A stretch of 64,000 nt of DNA from Pseudomonas sp. L5B5. GTDB taxonomy: Bacteria > Pseudomonadota > Gammaproteobacteria > Pseudomonadales > Pseudomonadaceae. The notes under the pieces were generated by a model. That model was not told the origin of the DNA. It saw only the letters and a program-made list of their open reading frames with translations, and made no database searches. Each line of letters opens with the position of its first letter. The stretch's first letter is position 1. A program made the position numbers and the translations under genes. The stretch is from contig NZ_CP084742.1 in assembly GCF_020520285.1 (NCBI RefSeq), positions 2,294,001 to 2,358,000 of the forward strand. Reading direction: 5' to 3'. This document shows, piece by piece, positions 47,405-57,081 of the stretch.

Positions 47405-49392
47405 GCAGTGGCTCCTGTCATGCCCAGCGCCTCGCGCAAAACACGGCTCTTCACCTTGACCCGATAGCGCCGGTCCATGGCCGCCAGCAAGCCACCGAAA
47501 CCGGTGAGCAGGCCGCCGAACCAGATCCAGCGCACGAACGGCTTGACGTGGACCCGCACCGCCCAGGCGCCGTCACCCAGGGATTCGCCCAGGGCCACAT
47601 ACAGGTCACGGGTGAAACCGGCATCGATCCCGGCTTCGGTCATCATCGAGCTCTGCACGGTGTACAGGCGTTTTTCCGGGTGCAGCACCGCCACTTCCTT
47701 GCCGTTGCGCACGACGCGGACAGTACCCTTGTCGGACGTGAAGTTAGGTCCTTCGAAGTGCTTGGCGCCTTCGAAGATGAAGTGATAGCCGGCCAGTTCC
47801 ATGGACTCGCCCGGCTCCAGGCGCAGGTCGCGCTCGGCGCTGTTCTGGCTCGACAACACCACGCCCAGGGCACAGACCGCGATACCCACGTGCGCCAGGT
47901 GCATGCCCCAGTAGCTGCGGGTCAGGCTCGGCAGCCCCTTGATCAGGCCCTTGTGGCGGGTCTTGTCGAAAATATCCCGCACTCCGGCCAGCAACACCCA
48001 GGCTGCCAGCATGAAGGTCGCCAGCACGGCCCAGTTGAAGTCGCCGTAGGCGATGCCGGCCACCACGGCCAGGGCCACGCTGCCCAGCAGCACGGGGCCG
48101 AGCATGCCCAGCAGCCATTTCACCGGGGTGTCTTTCCAGCGCACCAGCACGCCAACCGCCATCACCACCATCAGCAAGGCCATCAACGGAATGAACAGGG
48201 CGTTGAAATAAGGCGGGCCCACCGACAGCTTGGCGCCGCTCAAGGCATCCAGTACCAGCGGATACAAGGTGCCCAGCAGAATCATCGAAGCCGCCACCAC
48301 CAGCACCAGGTTGTTGCCCAGCAGCAGGGTTTCCCGGGACCACAGGTTGAAGCCCACCTGGCTCTTGACCACCGGTGCGCGCAGGGCGAACAGGGTCAGG
48401 GACCCGCCCACCACGAACAGCAGGAAGAACAGGATGAACACGCCGCGCTCGGGGTCGGAGGCAAAGGCGTGGACCGAGGTCAGGACCCCGGAGCGGACCA
48501 GGAAGGTTCCCAGCAGGCTCAGGGAGAACGCGGCGATGGCCAGCAGCACGGTCCAGCTCTTGAACACCCCGCGTTTTTCCGTGACGGCCAGGGAGTGGAT
48601 CAGCGCCGTGCCTACCAGCCAGGGCATGAAGGAGGCATTTTCCACCGGGTCCCAGAACCACCAGCCACCCCAGCCCAGTTCGTAGTAGGCCCACCAGGAA
48701 CCCAGGGTGATACCGATGCCCAGGAAGGCCCAGGCAACGATGGTCCAGGGCCGCGACCAGCGGGCCCAGGCGGCGTCGAGGCGTCCACCGAGCAGCGCGG
48801 CGATGGCGAAGGCGAAAGCCACCGAGAACCCCACGTAGCCCATGTAGAGCATCGGTGGGTGGACGATCAGGCCAATGTCCTGCAGCAGTGGGTTGAGGTC
48901 ACGGCCATCGGCCGGCACCTGGGGCAGGATCCGGGCGAACGGGTTGGAGGTCACGATCAGGAACGACAGGAACCCGGTACTGATCATGCCCATGATCGCC
49001 AGCACCCGGGCCAGCATCACTTGCGGAAGCTGGCGCGAGAACACCGACACGGCGAACGTCCAGCCGCCCAGGATCAGTGCCCAGAGCAGCAGCGAGCCTT
49101 CGTGGGCGCCCCACACGGCGCTGAACTTGTAGTACCAGGGCAAGGCGCTGTTGGAGTTGTGGGCGACGTAGGCCACCGAAAAATCATCGCTCATGAACGC
49201 GTAGGTCAGGCAGCCGAAGGCGAACACCAGGAAGGCGAACTGCCCCCAGGCCGCTGGCTGGGCCAGGCTCATCCACAACCGATCGCCACGCCAGGCACCC
49301 AGCAACGGCACCACGGCCTGAACCAGGGCCAGGCACAGGGCCAGGATCATCGCCAGTTGGCCGAGCTCGGGAACGAACAAAGCGGTACTCAT
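47401..49392 (-). CDS. ccmF: cytochrome c heme lyase subunit CcmF
   Basis: 663 aa, about 15 membrane helices. The heme-handling WWD motif is intact at about 231-258 (GSWWAYYELGWGGWWFWDPV), with the flanking histidine-containing segments VWGAHEGSLLLW and LIVHPPMLYMGYVG. With CcmH and CcmI it attaches heme from holo-CcmE to apocytochrome c in the periplasm. ATG 49392; 3 bp after the ccmE stop. Confidence 0.96.
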   Translation of the reverse strand: MSTALFVPELGQLAMILALCLALVQAVVPLLGAWRGDRLWMSLAQPAAWGQFAFLVFAFGCLTYAFMSDDFSVAYVAHNSNSALPWYYKFSAVWGAHEGSLLLWALILGGWTFAVSVFSRQLPQVMLARVLAIMGMISTGFLSFLIVTSNPFARILPQVPADGRDLNPLLQDIGLIVHPPMLYMGYVGFSVAFAFAIAALLGGRLDAAWARWSRPWTIVAWAFLGIGITLGSWWAYYELGWGGWWFWDPVENASFMPWLVGTALIHSLAVTEKRGVFKSWTVLLAIAAFSLSLLGTFLVRSGVLTSVHAFASDPERGVFILFFLLFVVGGSLTLFALRAPVVKSQVGFNLWSRETLLLGNNLVLVVAASMILLGTLYPLVLDALSGAKLSVGPPYFNALFIPLMALLMVVMAVGVLVRWKDTPVKWLLGMLGPVLLGSVALAVVAGIAYGDFNWAVLATFMLAAWVLLAGVRDIFDKTRHKGLIKGLPSLTRSYWGMHLAHVGIAVCALGVVLSSQNSAERDLRLEPGESMELAGYHFIFEGAKHFEGPNFTSDKGTVRVVRNGKEVAVLHPEKRLYTVQSSMMTEAGIDAGFTRDLYVALGESLGDGAWAVRVHVKPFVRWIWFGGLLTGFGGLLAAMDRRYRVKVKSRVLREALGMTGATA

Positions 49393-49395
49393 GGC

Positions 49396-49851
49396 TTAAC
49401 CCTCCCTGGCCGGCGTCGGGGCCGGCTGGCCGCTGTCTTTCAGGGCCTTGGTGACTTCCGGCGGCATGTACTTCTCGTCGTGCTTGGCCAGCACTTCATC
49501 GGCCACCACCACGCCCTCGGCGTTGATCTTGCCCAGGGCGACGATGCCCTGCCCTTCACGGAACAGGTCCGGGAGGATGCCGCGATAGGTGATGGTCACC
49601 GACTTGTTGAAGTCGGTGACCACGAACCGGACGTCCAGGGAATCGGCGGAACGCTGCAGCGAGCCGGCCTGCACCATGCCGCCGGCACGAATGCGCGTGT
49701 CATGGGGGGCTTCGCCGTTGGCGATCTGGGTCGGGGTGTAGAACAGGTTGATGTTTTCCTTGAGCGCGCTGAGGGCCAGGCCGACAGCGATGCCGACACC
49801 CACCAGGATCGCCAGGATGATCAAAAGACGCTTTTTGCGCAGCGGATTCAC
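49396..49851 (-). CDS. ccmE: heme chaperone CcmE
   Basis: 151 aa, initiated by GTG at 49851 and overlapping ccmD by 4 bp. One N-terminal membrane anchor (8-29) and a periplasmic OB-fold. The covalent heme site is His124 in [13 protein letters not shown] with Tyr128, the standard HXXXY motif. Receives heme from CcmC and passes it to CcmF. Confidence 0.95.
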   Translation of the reverse strand: MNPLRKKRLLIILAILVGVGIAVGLALSALKENINLFYTPTQIANGEAPHDTRIRAGGMVQAGSLQRSADSLDVRFVVTDFNKSVTITYRGILPDLFREGQGIVALGKINAEGVVVADEVLAKHDEKYMPPEVTKALKDSGQPAPTPAREG

Positions 49852-50024
49852 TTACCGTTCTCCCGGCGCAGACGACGCGCCTCTTGTTGCAGATATCGCT
49901 TGCGGTCCAGGATCGGCGCCACCAGCTCGCGCGCCAGGACCACCAGGCAGATGCCATAGGCCGACCAGACGTAGAGGCCGTGATGGCCCATGTCGAGGAA
50001 GTCGCTGAAGGATGCAAAGCTCAT
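49848..50024 (-). CDS. ccmD: heme exporter protein CcmD
   Basis: 58 aa from ATG 50024 ([20 protein letters not shown]). One membrane helix (about 17-36) then a basic cytoplasmic tail ([16 protein letters not shown]), the normal CcmD form. Needed for release of holo-CcmE from the CcmABC complex. Overlaps both neighbours by 4 bp. Confidence 0.93.
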   Translation of the reverse strand: MSFASFSDFLDMGHHGLYVWSAYGICLVVLARELVAPILDRKRYLQQEARRLRRENGK

Positions 50025-50776
50025 TGTGCGGTCTCCAGGCTGCGTTGTACTTCGGCCTTGACCCAGCTGGTCCGGGCTTCGCGCTTGAGAACCTCCAGGC
50101 GCATGCGCAGCAACAGCAGCACCCCGAAGAAGCAGTAGAAACCCAGTACCGTCAACAGCAATGGCAGCCACATTTCCACCGGCATCGCGGGCCTTTCGGT
50201 CAGGGTGAAGGTCGCGCCCTGGTGCAGGGTGTTCCACCACTCCACCGAGTACTTGATGATCGGGATGTTCACCACACCGACAATGGCCAGTACCGCACAA
50301 GCCTTGGCGGCGCTGTCACGGTTGCTGATGGCGGCGTTCAGGGCCATGAGGCCGGCATACAGGAAGAGCAGGATCAGCATCGAGGTCAGCCGGGCATCCC
50401 AGACCCACCACGAGCCCCAGGTCGGCTTGCCCCAGATGGCCCCGGTCACGAGTGCCAGGAAGGTGATCGAATGCCCGATGGGCGCCGCGCACTGCAGGGC
50501 GACGTCGGCCAGTTTCATTTTCCATACCAGCCCGACCACCCCGCACACGGCCAGCATCACGTAGCAGGACTGGGCCAGCATCGCCATCGGCACATGGATA
50601 TAGATGATGCGAAAGCTGTTGCCCTGCTGGTAGTCCGGTGGCGCGAAGGCCAGGCCCCAGACCACGCCGATACCGATCAGCAACACGGCGGCAACGCTCA
50701 GCCAGGGCAACAGCTTGCCGCTGATGCCGTAAAACCATTTGGGCGAGCCGAGCTTGTGAAACCAGGTCCAGTTCAT
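50021..50776 (-). CDS. ccmC: heme exporter protein CcmC
   Basis: 251 aa with six membrane helices. The tryptophan-rich WWD motif lies at about 115-132 ([18 protein letters not shown]). External histidine ligands are His61 (YIHVPMA) and the His in [10 protein letters not shown]. Presents heme to CcmE in the periplasm. ATG 50776; 78 bp after ccmB. Confidence 0.96.
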   Translation of the reverse strand: MNWTWFHKLGSPKWFYGISGKLLPWLSVAAVLLIGIGVVWGLAFAPPDYQQGNSFRIIYIHVPMAMLAQSCYVMLAVCGVVGLVWKMKLADVALQCAAPIGHSITFLALVTGAIWGKPTWGSWWVWDARLTSMLILLFLYAGLMALNAAISNRDSAAKACAVLAIVGVVNIPIIKYSVEWWNTLHQGATFTLTERPAMPVEMWLPLLLTVLGFYCFFGVLLLLRMRLEVLKREARTSWVKAEVQRSLETAQ

Positions 50777-50854
50777 TCGTTGTTTCCATCACGGTTGCTC
50801 TTCGCTTTCACGAACAGCCAGGGTCTTTACTGGTCAAAAAACAACCAGACCTCA

Positions 50855-51523
50855 TTATTCGCCGACGCTGATCTTCAGGCCAGCAGCTATTGCAAAGGGT
50901 GTCAGGGTTATTGCCAGGGCCGCCAGGCTCGCGAGCCACAACAGGAAACCGGTCGTCGGCAGCCCCTGCAATGCCGCTTGCAAGGCACCACTGCCCAGAA
51001 TCAGCACGGGGATATACAGCGGCAGGATCAGCAGCGCCAGCAACAGGCCACCGCGCTTGAGTCCGACCGTCAATGCCGCGCCCACCGCCCCCAGCAGGCT
51101 GAGTACCGGCGTCCCCAGGAGCAGCGAGAGCAGCAGCACGGGTAGGCACGCGGCCGGCAAGCCCAGCATCACCGCCAGCAAGGGCGCGAGCAGTACCAGT
51201 GCCAACCCGGAAAACACCCAGTGTGCCAGCACCTTGGCCAGGACCAGAAGGGCCAGGGGGTGCGACGAAAGGACCCACTGCTCCAGGGATCCGTCCTCGA
51301 AATCACTGCGAAACAGCCCGTCCAGCGAGAGCAGGACGGACAATAGCGCCGCCACCCAGACCAGTCCGGGAGACAAGGTTTGCAACAATTGTGTCTCAGG
51401 CCCCACCGCCAGCGGAAACAGGGCAACGACGATGGCAAAAAAGACCAGGGGGTTGGCCAGTTCTGCCGGGCGACGGCACAACAGGCGTGCTTCGCGGGCT
51501 ACCAGCAAGAAAAAGACACTCAT
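50855..51523 (-). CDS. ccmB: heme exporter protein CcmB
   Basis: 222 aa from ATG 51523 ([20 protein letters not shown]). Six hydrophobic helices with the CcmB segments [38 protein letters not shown] and [11 protein letters not shown]. Membrane part of the CcmAB ABC transporter, which uses ATP to release holo-CcmE from CcmC. Overlaps the ccmA stop by 4 bp. The long frame extension to 51913 is a shadow of ccmA. Confidence 0.94.
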   Translation of the reverse strand: MSVFFLLVAREARLLCRRPAELANPLVFFAIVVALFPLAVGPETQLLQTLSPGLVWVAALLSVLLSLDGLFRSDFEDGSLEQWVLSSHPLALLVLAKVLAHWVFSGLALVLLAPLLAVMLGLPAACLPVLLLSLLLGTPVLSLLGAVGAALTVGLKRGGLLLALLILPLYIPVLILGSGALQAALQGLPTTGFLLWLASLAALAITLTPFAIAAGLKISVGE

Positions 51524-52155
51524 GCCGCCCACCGTCCCAGATCGATATCGCGGTAGCCCGACGGCATGCGCGCCAGGCTGTGGTGAGTGGTCAGCACGAT
51601 CATTCCGCCCCGCTCGCAATGGGCGGCCAGGTGTTCTTCGAGCTGGGCCACGCCCTGTTTGTCCAGGGCCGTGAAGGGCTCGTCGAGAATCCACAGCGGC
51701 GGGCCATCCAGGTACAGGCGTGCCAAGGCCACGCGGCGCTGCTGCCCGGCAGACAGGGTATGACAGGGAACGTCTTCGAAACCTTTCAGGCCCACGGCGG
51801 CCAGGGCCTGCCAGATCGCTTCGCGCCGGGCCGGTTGGTGCAGGGCACAGAGCCAGCTGAGGTTTTCCTCGGCGGTGAGCATGTCCTTGATTCCGGCGGC
51901 ATGGCCGATCCACAACAGGCTGCGGGCCAACTCGGCGCGCTGGGCATGCAATGGCTGGCCATTGAGCAGCACCTGGCCACTGGTGGGCTGCATCAGGCCG
52001 GCGAGCAAACGCAGCAGGCTGGTCTTGCCGCTGCCATTGGGACCGCTGATCTGCACCATGTCTCCAGCCGTCAGACGCAACTCGAGGTGTTCAAACAACA
52101 TCCGCCAATCGCGCTCACAAGCGAGTGCAACGGCTTCGAGAAGAGGGCTGGTCAA
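51520..52155 (-). CDS. ccmA: cytochrome c biogenesis ATP-binding protein CcmA
   Basis: 211 aa ABC ATPase. Walker [10 protein letters not shown] at 38-46, signature [15 protein letters not shown], Walker [15 protein letters not shown] and the switch His in LTTHHS. The N-terminus [20 protein letters not shown] matches Pseudomonas CcmA and requires a TTG initiation codon at 52155. First gene of the ccm operon. Confidence 0.94.
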   Translation of the reverse strand: MTSPLLEAVALACERDWRMLFEHLELRLTAGDMVQISGPNGSGKTSLLRLLAGLMQPTSGQVLLNGQPLHAQRAELARSLLWIGHAAGIKDMLTAEENLSWLCALHQPARREAIWQALAAVGLKGFEDVPCHTLSAGQQRRVALARLYLDGPPLWILDEPFTALDKQGVAQLEEHLAAHCERGGMIVLTTHHSLARMPSGYRDIDLGRWAA

Positions 52156-52295
52156 GGGATAGCGGGCCTTTACGGGTTCAAGTCGGCAGTGGAGCGGCCG
52201 TTAAAGGAATGCAGGATAAATGCATTGGCGGCCTGTTCTAGAGAGCTGCGTCAAACAATTGTATTGTTTTTACCACTCCTTCAAAGACGGGCGGC

Positions 52296-52323
52296 ATTAT
52301 ACATGTGAGCCCCTACCTTACAG
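52296..52323 (-). promoter_or_regulatory. possible ccm operon promoter
   Basis: On the minus strand a consensus -10 TATAAT (52296-52301) with a poor -35 CTGTAA 16 bp upstream (52318-52323). A start near 52,289 would leave a leader of about 134 nt to ccmA. Only the -10 is convincing. Confidence 0.4.
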
Positions 52324-52351
52324 GGGGTTAATTTCCACAGGTTGTGTCCGA

Positions 52352-53935
52352 ATGACAGGCGAAATGAACATCCTCCCGCTGCCGCCGACGCCCGCTCCCG
52401 GAGCCTCGCGTCCACAGCTGCCCAGTGGTGAATTGCTCAAGCTGACGCCACCGCTGGAGGGGCTGATTGCCGCGGGCCAGAGCGCCAGGGCCGAAGTGCT
52501 GTCGCTCAAGCAGACCGACCAGAGCTTCGAGCTGCTGCTCAAGCTGACCCTGGACAACGGCCGGCAAACCACCCTGCAGGCCACCAGCAACCAGCCCCTG
52601 CCCCAGGGCACCAGCCTGGCGGTGACCCAACCCTCGGCGGGCAACCTGGCCATTACCGTGCAGCAGGCCATCGCCTCCAACGTCGCCGCCCTGACCCGCC
52701 TGGACACCAGCCAGTTACCACCCGGCACCTTGTTGCAGGGCAAGGTCCTGACCTCGCAACTGCTGCCCCAGGGCAACCAGCAGCCAGCGGTGTACCGCTC
52801 CCTGGTGAGCCTGCTCAATACCGCCCAGAGCGGCAGTACCCTGAGCCTGGAAAGCCCGCAGCCACTACGTATCGGCAGCTTGCTGAGCGCCCTGGTCACG
52901 GATGCCCAGACCCTGAACTTCGTCCCCTTGAGCAACCGCCAGGACCAACTGGCCATTGCTGCCCAACTGGCCAGCCAGCAGAACCGCCAGGGCTCCCTGA
53001 GTGGGCTGCTCAACGCCTTGCAGAACCTGCCCGCCGACAGCACCCAGCCCGGCAGCGACCTGCGCGCCGCCGTCGAGCGCCTGCTGGGCAGCCTGCCCGA
53101 CGCACAGCAACTGAGCACTGCGCGCGGGGTGGCCCAGGCCCTGCTGGGCAGTGGCGTGTTCCTCGAGGCTCGGCTGCTGGCCGCCGGCACCCCGGGCCCG
53201 GCACCGGACCTCAAGGCCGACCTGCTGCGATTGGTCGCCCAACTGACACCGGCCCTGCCGTCGTCCACCAGCTTCAATGCGATCATTGCCGCCAATACCC
53301 TGGCGCAGTCCATGCCCAGCTTCGTGCGCAGCGCCCTGGGCACCCTCGGCCAGGTCAGCGCCAAGGCTTCTCCCGGCGGCTTCCCGCTGCCCGAACGCTT
53401 GCTGCAGAGCCTGGAAGGAGGTGGCAGCCTGGAACAACTGCTGCGCCTGGCCGCCGCCGCAGTCTCGCGCCTGCAAAGCCATCAACTGGCAAGCCTGGAA
53501 CAGAGCGGACGCACTGACGATGGCCGGCAACTGACCACCTGGCAGTTGGAGATCCCCATGCGCAACCTGCAGGACATCGTGCCCCTGCAGGTCAAGCTGC
53601 AGCGCGAAGAAGCCGCCGAACCGGACCCCCAGCCCCAGAACAAGCGCGAGGAGCACGAGCCCAGGCAAACCCTGTGGCGGGTCGACCTGGCCTTCGATCT
53701 GGAGCCACTGGGCCCGTTGCAGGTCCAGGCACAATTGATCCAGGGGCGCCTGTCCAGCCAGCTATGGGCTGAACGCCCCTACACCGCGAGCCTGATCGAA
53801 AGCCACCTGGGCAGCCTGCGTGAACGCCTGCTCGCCTCGGGCCTGGACGTCGGTGACCTGGATTGCCACCTCGGCACCCCACCCCAGGGCCCGCAAACCC
53901 GATTGGAACAACGCTGGGTCGACGAAACCGCATGA
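52352..53935 (+). CDS. FliK-like flagellar hook-length control domain protein
   Basis: 527 aa from ATG 52352 (MTGEMNILPLPPTPAPG); ATG 52364 is a close alternative. Long low-complexity N-terminal and central part rich in Leu, Gln, Ser and Ala (helical, substrate-ruler-like). The C-terminal 130 residues fit the Flg_hook/FliK_C domain: WQLEIPMRNLQDIVPLQVKL, WRVDLAFDLEPLGPLQVQAQL, then LWAERPYTASLIESHLGSLRERL. The true fliK of Pseudomonas lies with the fliMNOPQR genes, so this is a second FliK-type protein. Coupled to the FlhB-like gene by ATGA; divergent from ccmA. Confidence 0.82.
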   Translation: MTGEMNILPLPPTPAPGASRPQLPSGELLKLTPPLEGLIAAGQSARAEVLSLKQTDQSFELLLKLTLDNGRQTTLQATSNQPLPQGTSLAVTQPSAGNLAITVQQAIASNVAALTRLDTSQLPPGTLLQGKVLTSQLLPQGNQQPAVYRSLVSLLNTAQSGSTLSLESPQPLRIGSLLSALVTDAQTLNFVPLSNRQDQLAIAAQLASQQNRQGSLSGLLNALQNLPADSTQPGSDLRAAVERLLGSLPDAQQLSTARGVAQALLGSGVFLEARLLAAGTPGPAPDLKADLLRLVAQLTPALPSSTSFNAIIAANTLAQSMPSFVRSALGTLGQVSAKASPGGFPLPERLLQSLEGGGSLEQLLRLAAAAVSRLQSHQLASLEQSGRTDDGRQLTTWQLEIPMRNLQDIVPLQVKLQREEAAEPDPQPQNKREEHEPRQTLWRVDLAFDLEPLGPLQVQAQLIQGRLSSQLWAERPYTASLIESHLGSLRERLLASGLDVGDLDCHLGTPPQGPQTRLEQRWVDETA

Positions 53936-54261
53936 AGCACTCCACGCCCCCCCGCCAGGCCATCGCCCTGAAATACGACGGCCAACAGGCACCGACCCTC
54001 ACCGCCAAGGGCGATGACGAACTGGCCGAAGCCATCCTGAAGATCGCCCGGGACCATGAAGTGCCGATCTATGAGAACGCCGAGCTGGTGAAGTTGATGG
54101 CACGACTGGAACTGGGCGACAGCATCCCGCCGGAGTTGTATCGGACCATCGCCGAGATCATCGCCTTTGCCTGGAACCTCAAGGGCAAGTTCCCGGCAGG
54201 CCATGATCCACGGCAGCTGGAGTCGGAGAAGGACGTCACCGAGCGTGGCGACGATTACTAG
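53932..54261 (+). CDS. stand-alone FlhB C-terminal domain protein (FlhB2/YlqH-like)
   Basis: 109 aa. Matches the cytoplasmic FlhB/YscU domain downstream of the autocleavage site: IALKYDGQQAPTLTAKGDDE, then VPIYENAELVKLMARLELG, DSIPPELYRTIAEIIAFAW. It lacks both the membrane part and the NPTH self-cleavage sequence, so it is an export-gate-like accessory that can replace or compete with the FlhB CC domain. Its ATG overlaps the stop of the FliK-like gene by 4 bp: a FliK-FlhB substrate-switch pair in miniature. Confidence 0.88.
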   Translation: MKHSTPPRQAIALKYDGQQAPTLTAKGDDELAEAILKIARDHEVPIYENAELVKLMARLELGDSIPPELYRTIAEIIAFAWNLKGKFPAGHDPRQLESEKDVTERGDDY

Positions 54262-54318
54262 AAGAGCAGCTGCAAGTCATGAACCGCAAGCTGCGTGCTT
54301 GAAGCTTGAACCTGATGC

Positions 54319-54711
54319 TCAGCCTTTGTGCATCTTGCTGACCAGCTCGGCCTCGGCCTGGGTCAGGCCGCAGGATTGGGTCAGCTCGTCGACACTGGCG
54401 CCCATGCCGACCAAACGCGCAGCCTGGGCAAAGGACAGGGTCGAAGGGTCGCGCTGCTCCAACTGCGCCAGCTTGTCCGGCAACGGCGCCACGACCGCGC
54501 GCAGCTCGTGCAGATCCTCGCCCATGCGCACCGTGCCGCTCTGGTAATGATCGACACGCTTGGCCAGCTCCTTGATCCGCTGGTCACGTACGGCATCGCC
54601 TTCAGCCTGCTGCGCAGCGATCTGCCGCTGATTGCGGGAATAGGACAGGAACAGCGCCAGGGTGGCGACCCAGAGGATCGCCAGGACAATCACCGCTACC
54701 TCGAGGATCAA
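54319..54711 (-). CDS. DUF2802 domain protein
   Basis: 130 aa. TTG start at 54711 directly after the cheW stop (0-bp gap), with GGAGAG in the cheW tail. One N-terminal membrane helix (1-20), a coiled-coil stretch (QQAEGDAVRDQRIKELAKRVDHYQ region), and a C-terminal DUF2802 motif (FAQAARLVGMGASVDEL ... LTQAEAELVSKM) resembling a degenerate HTH. Always at the end of the Pseudomonas/Vibrio fla-che block; role unknown, perhaps in polar chemotaxis array assembly. Confidence 0.85.
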   Translation of the reverse strand: MILEVAVIVLAILWVATLALFLSYSRNQRQIAAQQAEGDAVRDQRIKELAKRVDHYQSGTVRMGEDLHELRAVVAPLPDKLAQLEQRDPSTLSFAQAARLVGMGASVDELTQSCGLTQAEAELVSKMHKG

Positions 54712-55194
54712 TCAGATACTCTCCAGTTCCGACCATTCCTCTTCGCTCATCATCTTGTCCAGCTCCACCAGAATCAGCAGCTCGCCGTTCTTGTTGCAGA
54801 CGCCCTGGATGAACTTGGCCGACTCTTCGTTACCGACGTTAGGTGCGGTCTCGACTTCGGACTGACGCAGATAGACCACTTCGGCCACGCTGTCGACCAT
54901 GATCCCGACCACTTGCTTGTCGGCCTCGATGATGACGATCCGGGTGTTGTCGTTGACTTCGGTCGGCACCAGGCCGAAACGCTGGCGGGTGTCGATCACC
55001 GTCACCACGTTGCCCCGCAGGTTGATGATCCCCAGCACATAGCTGGGAGCACCCGGCACCGGGGCGATCTCGGTGTAGCGCAGGACTTCCTGAACCCGCA
55101 TCACGTTGATGCCGTAGGACTCGTTATCCAGCTTGAAGGTGACCCATTGCAGGATCGGATCTTCGGAACCCTGTGCAGATGACGACTTATTCAT
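54712..55194 (-). CDS. cheW: chemotaxis coupling protein CheW
   Basis: 160 aa from ATG 55194 (MNKSSSAQGSEDPILQWVTF). CheW fold: ESYGINVMRVQEVLRYTEI, VPGAPSYVLGIINLRGNVVTVIDTR (receptor and CheA contact loop) and VVGIMVDSVAEVV. Links chemoreceptors to CheA. Downstream of ParP by 79 bp, upstream of DUF2802. Confidence 0.96.
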   Translation of the reverse strand: MNKSSSAQGSEDPILQWVTFKLDNESYGINVMRVQEVLRYTEIAPVPGAPSYVLGIINLRGNVVTVIDTRQRFGLVPTEVNDNTRIVIIEADKQVVGIMVDSVAEVVYLRQSEVETAPNVGNEESAKFIQGVCNKNGELLILVELDKMMSEEEWSELESI

Positions 55195-55273
55195 ACCCTG
55201 ACCCCTCAAAATACCGTTGGCAACGGCGTGTGTTCTGTAGGATCGCGCCCCAGTGGCGCGACCTGTTGTTGTT

Positions 55274-56158
55274 TCACTTCGGCTTGTGGGCCGCTTGACT
55301 GATTGCCAGCTGCTTGGCGCCACCGGTGGCGATCAACTCCGCCAGTTCGGCAACGTCGAGCAACGCGCACATGTGTTCGATCACCGTGCCGGCCAGCCAC
55401 GGGCGCTGGCCACGATGACTGCGCCACTTGATTTCATTGGGGTCCAGGCGCAGTGAACGGCTGACCTGGTGCACCGCCAGCCCCCACTCGTAGCCCTGGA
55501 CCGAAATAACGTATTGCAGACCCTGGCGGAAATCATCGCGGTAACGATCCGGCATCACCCAGCGGGCCGTATCCAGCACCTTCAGGTTGCCGGCCTGGCT
55601 TGGCAGGATGCCGAGGAACCATTCCGGCTGGCCGAACAACGGTGTCAGCTCCTGGCCAGCCAGGGAGTAGATGGAGCCCAGGCAGACCAGGGGCACCGCC
55701 AGGGTCAGGCCGGCGACATCGAACAACAGGCACTCGAAAGGCTCGGCCGCCCAGCTGGGACGATCATTGCCGGCAACTGGCGGCGGCGTGTTGCTAGGCG
55801 GCAGGTGCACCTCCACCAGAGGCGGCACCAGGGCCTGGAGCATCGGCACCACCGGGCTGGGCAGGGGCGCCGGCGCCTCCATTACCGGAGCAGCAGGTGC
55901 CACGCGACTGCGCTCGACCGGTACGGCCTGGTGTTGAATCTGTGCATCCCGGGCTTGCTCCTCCAGCACCGCAGCCTGGAACTCGTCCAGCACTTCGCTG
56001 GCGGCCTGCTCGATGACCGGGGCGACAGGCGGCACGGCCAGGGGCAGCGGAACGGATTCCGGCACCAGCGGCTCTTCGGTCGCATCCTGCAGCAAGGCGT
56101 CCAGGTACGACTGCAACGCCAGCTGCGGCCGGCTCTTGATATCCAGGGGACGATTCAT
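55274..56158 (-). CDS. parP: ParP-like chemotaxis protein with C-terminal CheW domain
   Basis: 294 aa from ATG 56158 (MNRPLDIKSRPQLALQSYLD). N-terminal half is Pro/Val/Glu-rich and probably disordered (residues 30-135). The C-terminal half is CheW-like: FECLLFDVAGLTLAVPLVCLG, FLGILPSQAGNLKVLDTARW, YEWGLAVHQVSRSLRL. In Vibrio, ParP links CheA to ParC and holds signalling arrays at the pole. The gene adjoins parC, as expected. Symbol rests on context and architecture. Confidence 0.85.
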   Translation of the reverse strand: MNRPLDIKSRPQLALQSYLDALLQDATEEPLVPESVPLPLAVPPVAPVIEQAASEVLDEFQAAVLEEQARDAQIQHQAVPVERSRVAPAAPVMEAPAPLPSPVVPMLQALVPPLVEVHLPPSNTPPPVAGNDRPSWAAEPFECLLFDVAGLTLAVPLVCLGSIYSLAGQELTPLFGQPEWFLGILPSQAGNLKVLDTARWVMPDRYRDDFRQGLQYVISVQGYEWGLAVHQVSRSLRLDPNEIKWRSHRGQRPWLAGTVIEHMCALLDVAELAELIATGGAKQLAISQAAHKPK

Positions 56159-56242
56159 GAGGACACCCACGCAAAAAACCCCACACAGTGGCCTGTAGGG
56201 GTTATCGGCCGGGTCGCCGGGCGACTTGAATAACGCTTCACG

Positions 56243-57031
56243 TCAAGCCACCTGCGCCACGACTTGTTGCGCCAGCACATGCTTGAGCAAGGCCTTGTAG
56301 GCCAGTACGCCACGGCTCTTGCCATCGAACTGCGAAGGTGTGACTCCCGCCCGGCTGGCATCGCGCAGGCGGGTGTCCACCGGGATATAGCCTTGCCAGA
56401 TCTGCTCGGGGAACTTGTCGCGCAAGATTCGCAGGGTACCCAGCGATGCCTGGGTGCGACGATCGAACAGGGTCGGCACGATGGTGAACGGCAGCGGCTG
56501 CTTGCGCGAGCGGTTGACCATGGCCAGGGTATTGACCATGCGCTCCAGGCCCTTGACCGCCAGGTGCTCGGTCTGCACCGGAATCACCAGCTGCTGGCTG
56601 GCCGCCAGGGCGTTGACCATCAGCACACCCAGCAGTGGCGGGCTGTCGATCACGGCATAGTCGAAATCCTGCCACAACTGCGCCAGGCTCTTGGCGATCA
56701 CCAGCCCCAGGCCGCTCTGCCCGGGGGACTGGCGCTCCAGGGTGGCCAGTGCGGTACTCGAGGGCAACAGCGAGATACGCTCGTGGCTGGTGCCCAGCAA
56801 CAACTGCCCCGGCAGGTCCTCGGGCACGCTGCCCTTGTGCAAGAACAGGTCGTAGCTGCTGTGTTCCAGGCTGTCGGGGTCATAACCGAAATAGCTGGTC
56901 ATGGACCCATGGGGGTCGAGGTCGACCACGACCACGCGCTTGCCCGCCTCCGCCAGCAAGCCGGCTAAAGCGATGGAACTGGTGGTTTTACCGACACCAC
57001 CCTTTTGATTGGCAACAGCCCAGACTCTCAT
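56243..57031 (-). CDS. parC: ParA-type ATPase ParC for polar chemotaxis array placement
   Basis: 262 aa. Deviant Walker A KGGVGKTTSS (10-19), Walker A' VVVVDLDPHGSMTSYFGYD and Walker B DFDYAVIDSPPLLGVLM. Belongs to the ParA/Soj group. Located between motD and parP, which identifies it as ParC, the ATPase that recruits chemotaxis arrays to the cell pole, not the chromosomal Soj. ATG 57031. Confidence 0.9.
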   Translation of the reverse strand: MRVWAVANQKGGVGKTTSSIALAGLLAEAGKRVVVVDLDPHGSMTSYFGYDPDSLEHSSYDLFLHKGSVPEDLPGQLLLGTSHERISLLPSSTALATLERQSPGQSGLGLVIAKSLAQLWQDFDYAVIDSPPLLGVLMVNALAASQQLVIPVQTEHLAVKGLERMVNTLAMVNRSRKQPLPFTIVPTLFDRRTQASLGTLRILRDKFPEQIWQGYIPVDTRLRDASRAGVTPSQFDGKSRGVLAYKALLKHVLAQQVVAQVA

Positions 57032-57081
57032 TCAGTGTGTTCCTCCCGCCCGGCCACAGCAGGGCGAGACATAGCGCTAAG

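Noticed and set aside
51524..51913. N-terminal extension of ccmB
   Set aside because: It overlaps ccmA in another frame; ccmB proper starts at ATG 51523 with the standard N-terminus and an ATGA junction with ccmA.
54262..54318. Convergent terminator between the FlhB-like and DUF2802 genes
   Set aside because: The GCAGCTGC / GCAAGCTGC arms pair poorly and no T-run follows on either strand; it looks like a fragment of the AAGCTGCAAG repeat seen at 7932.
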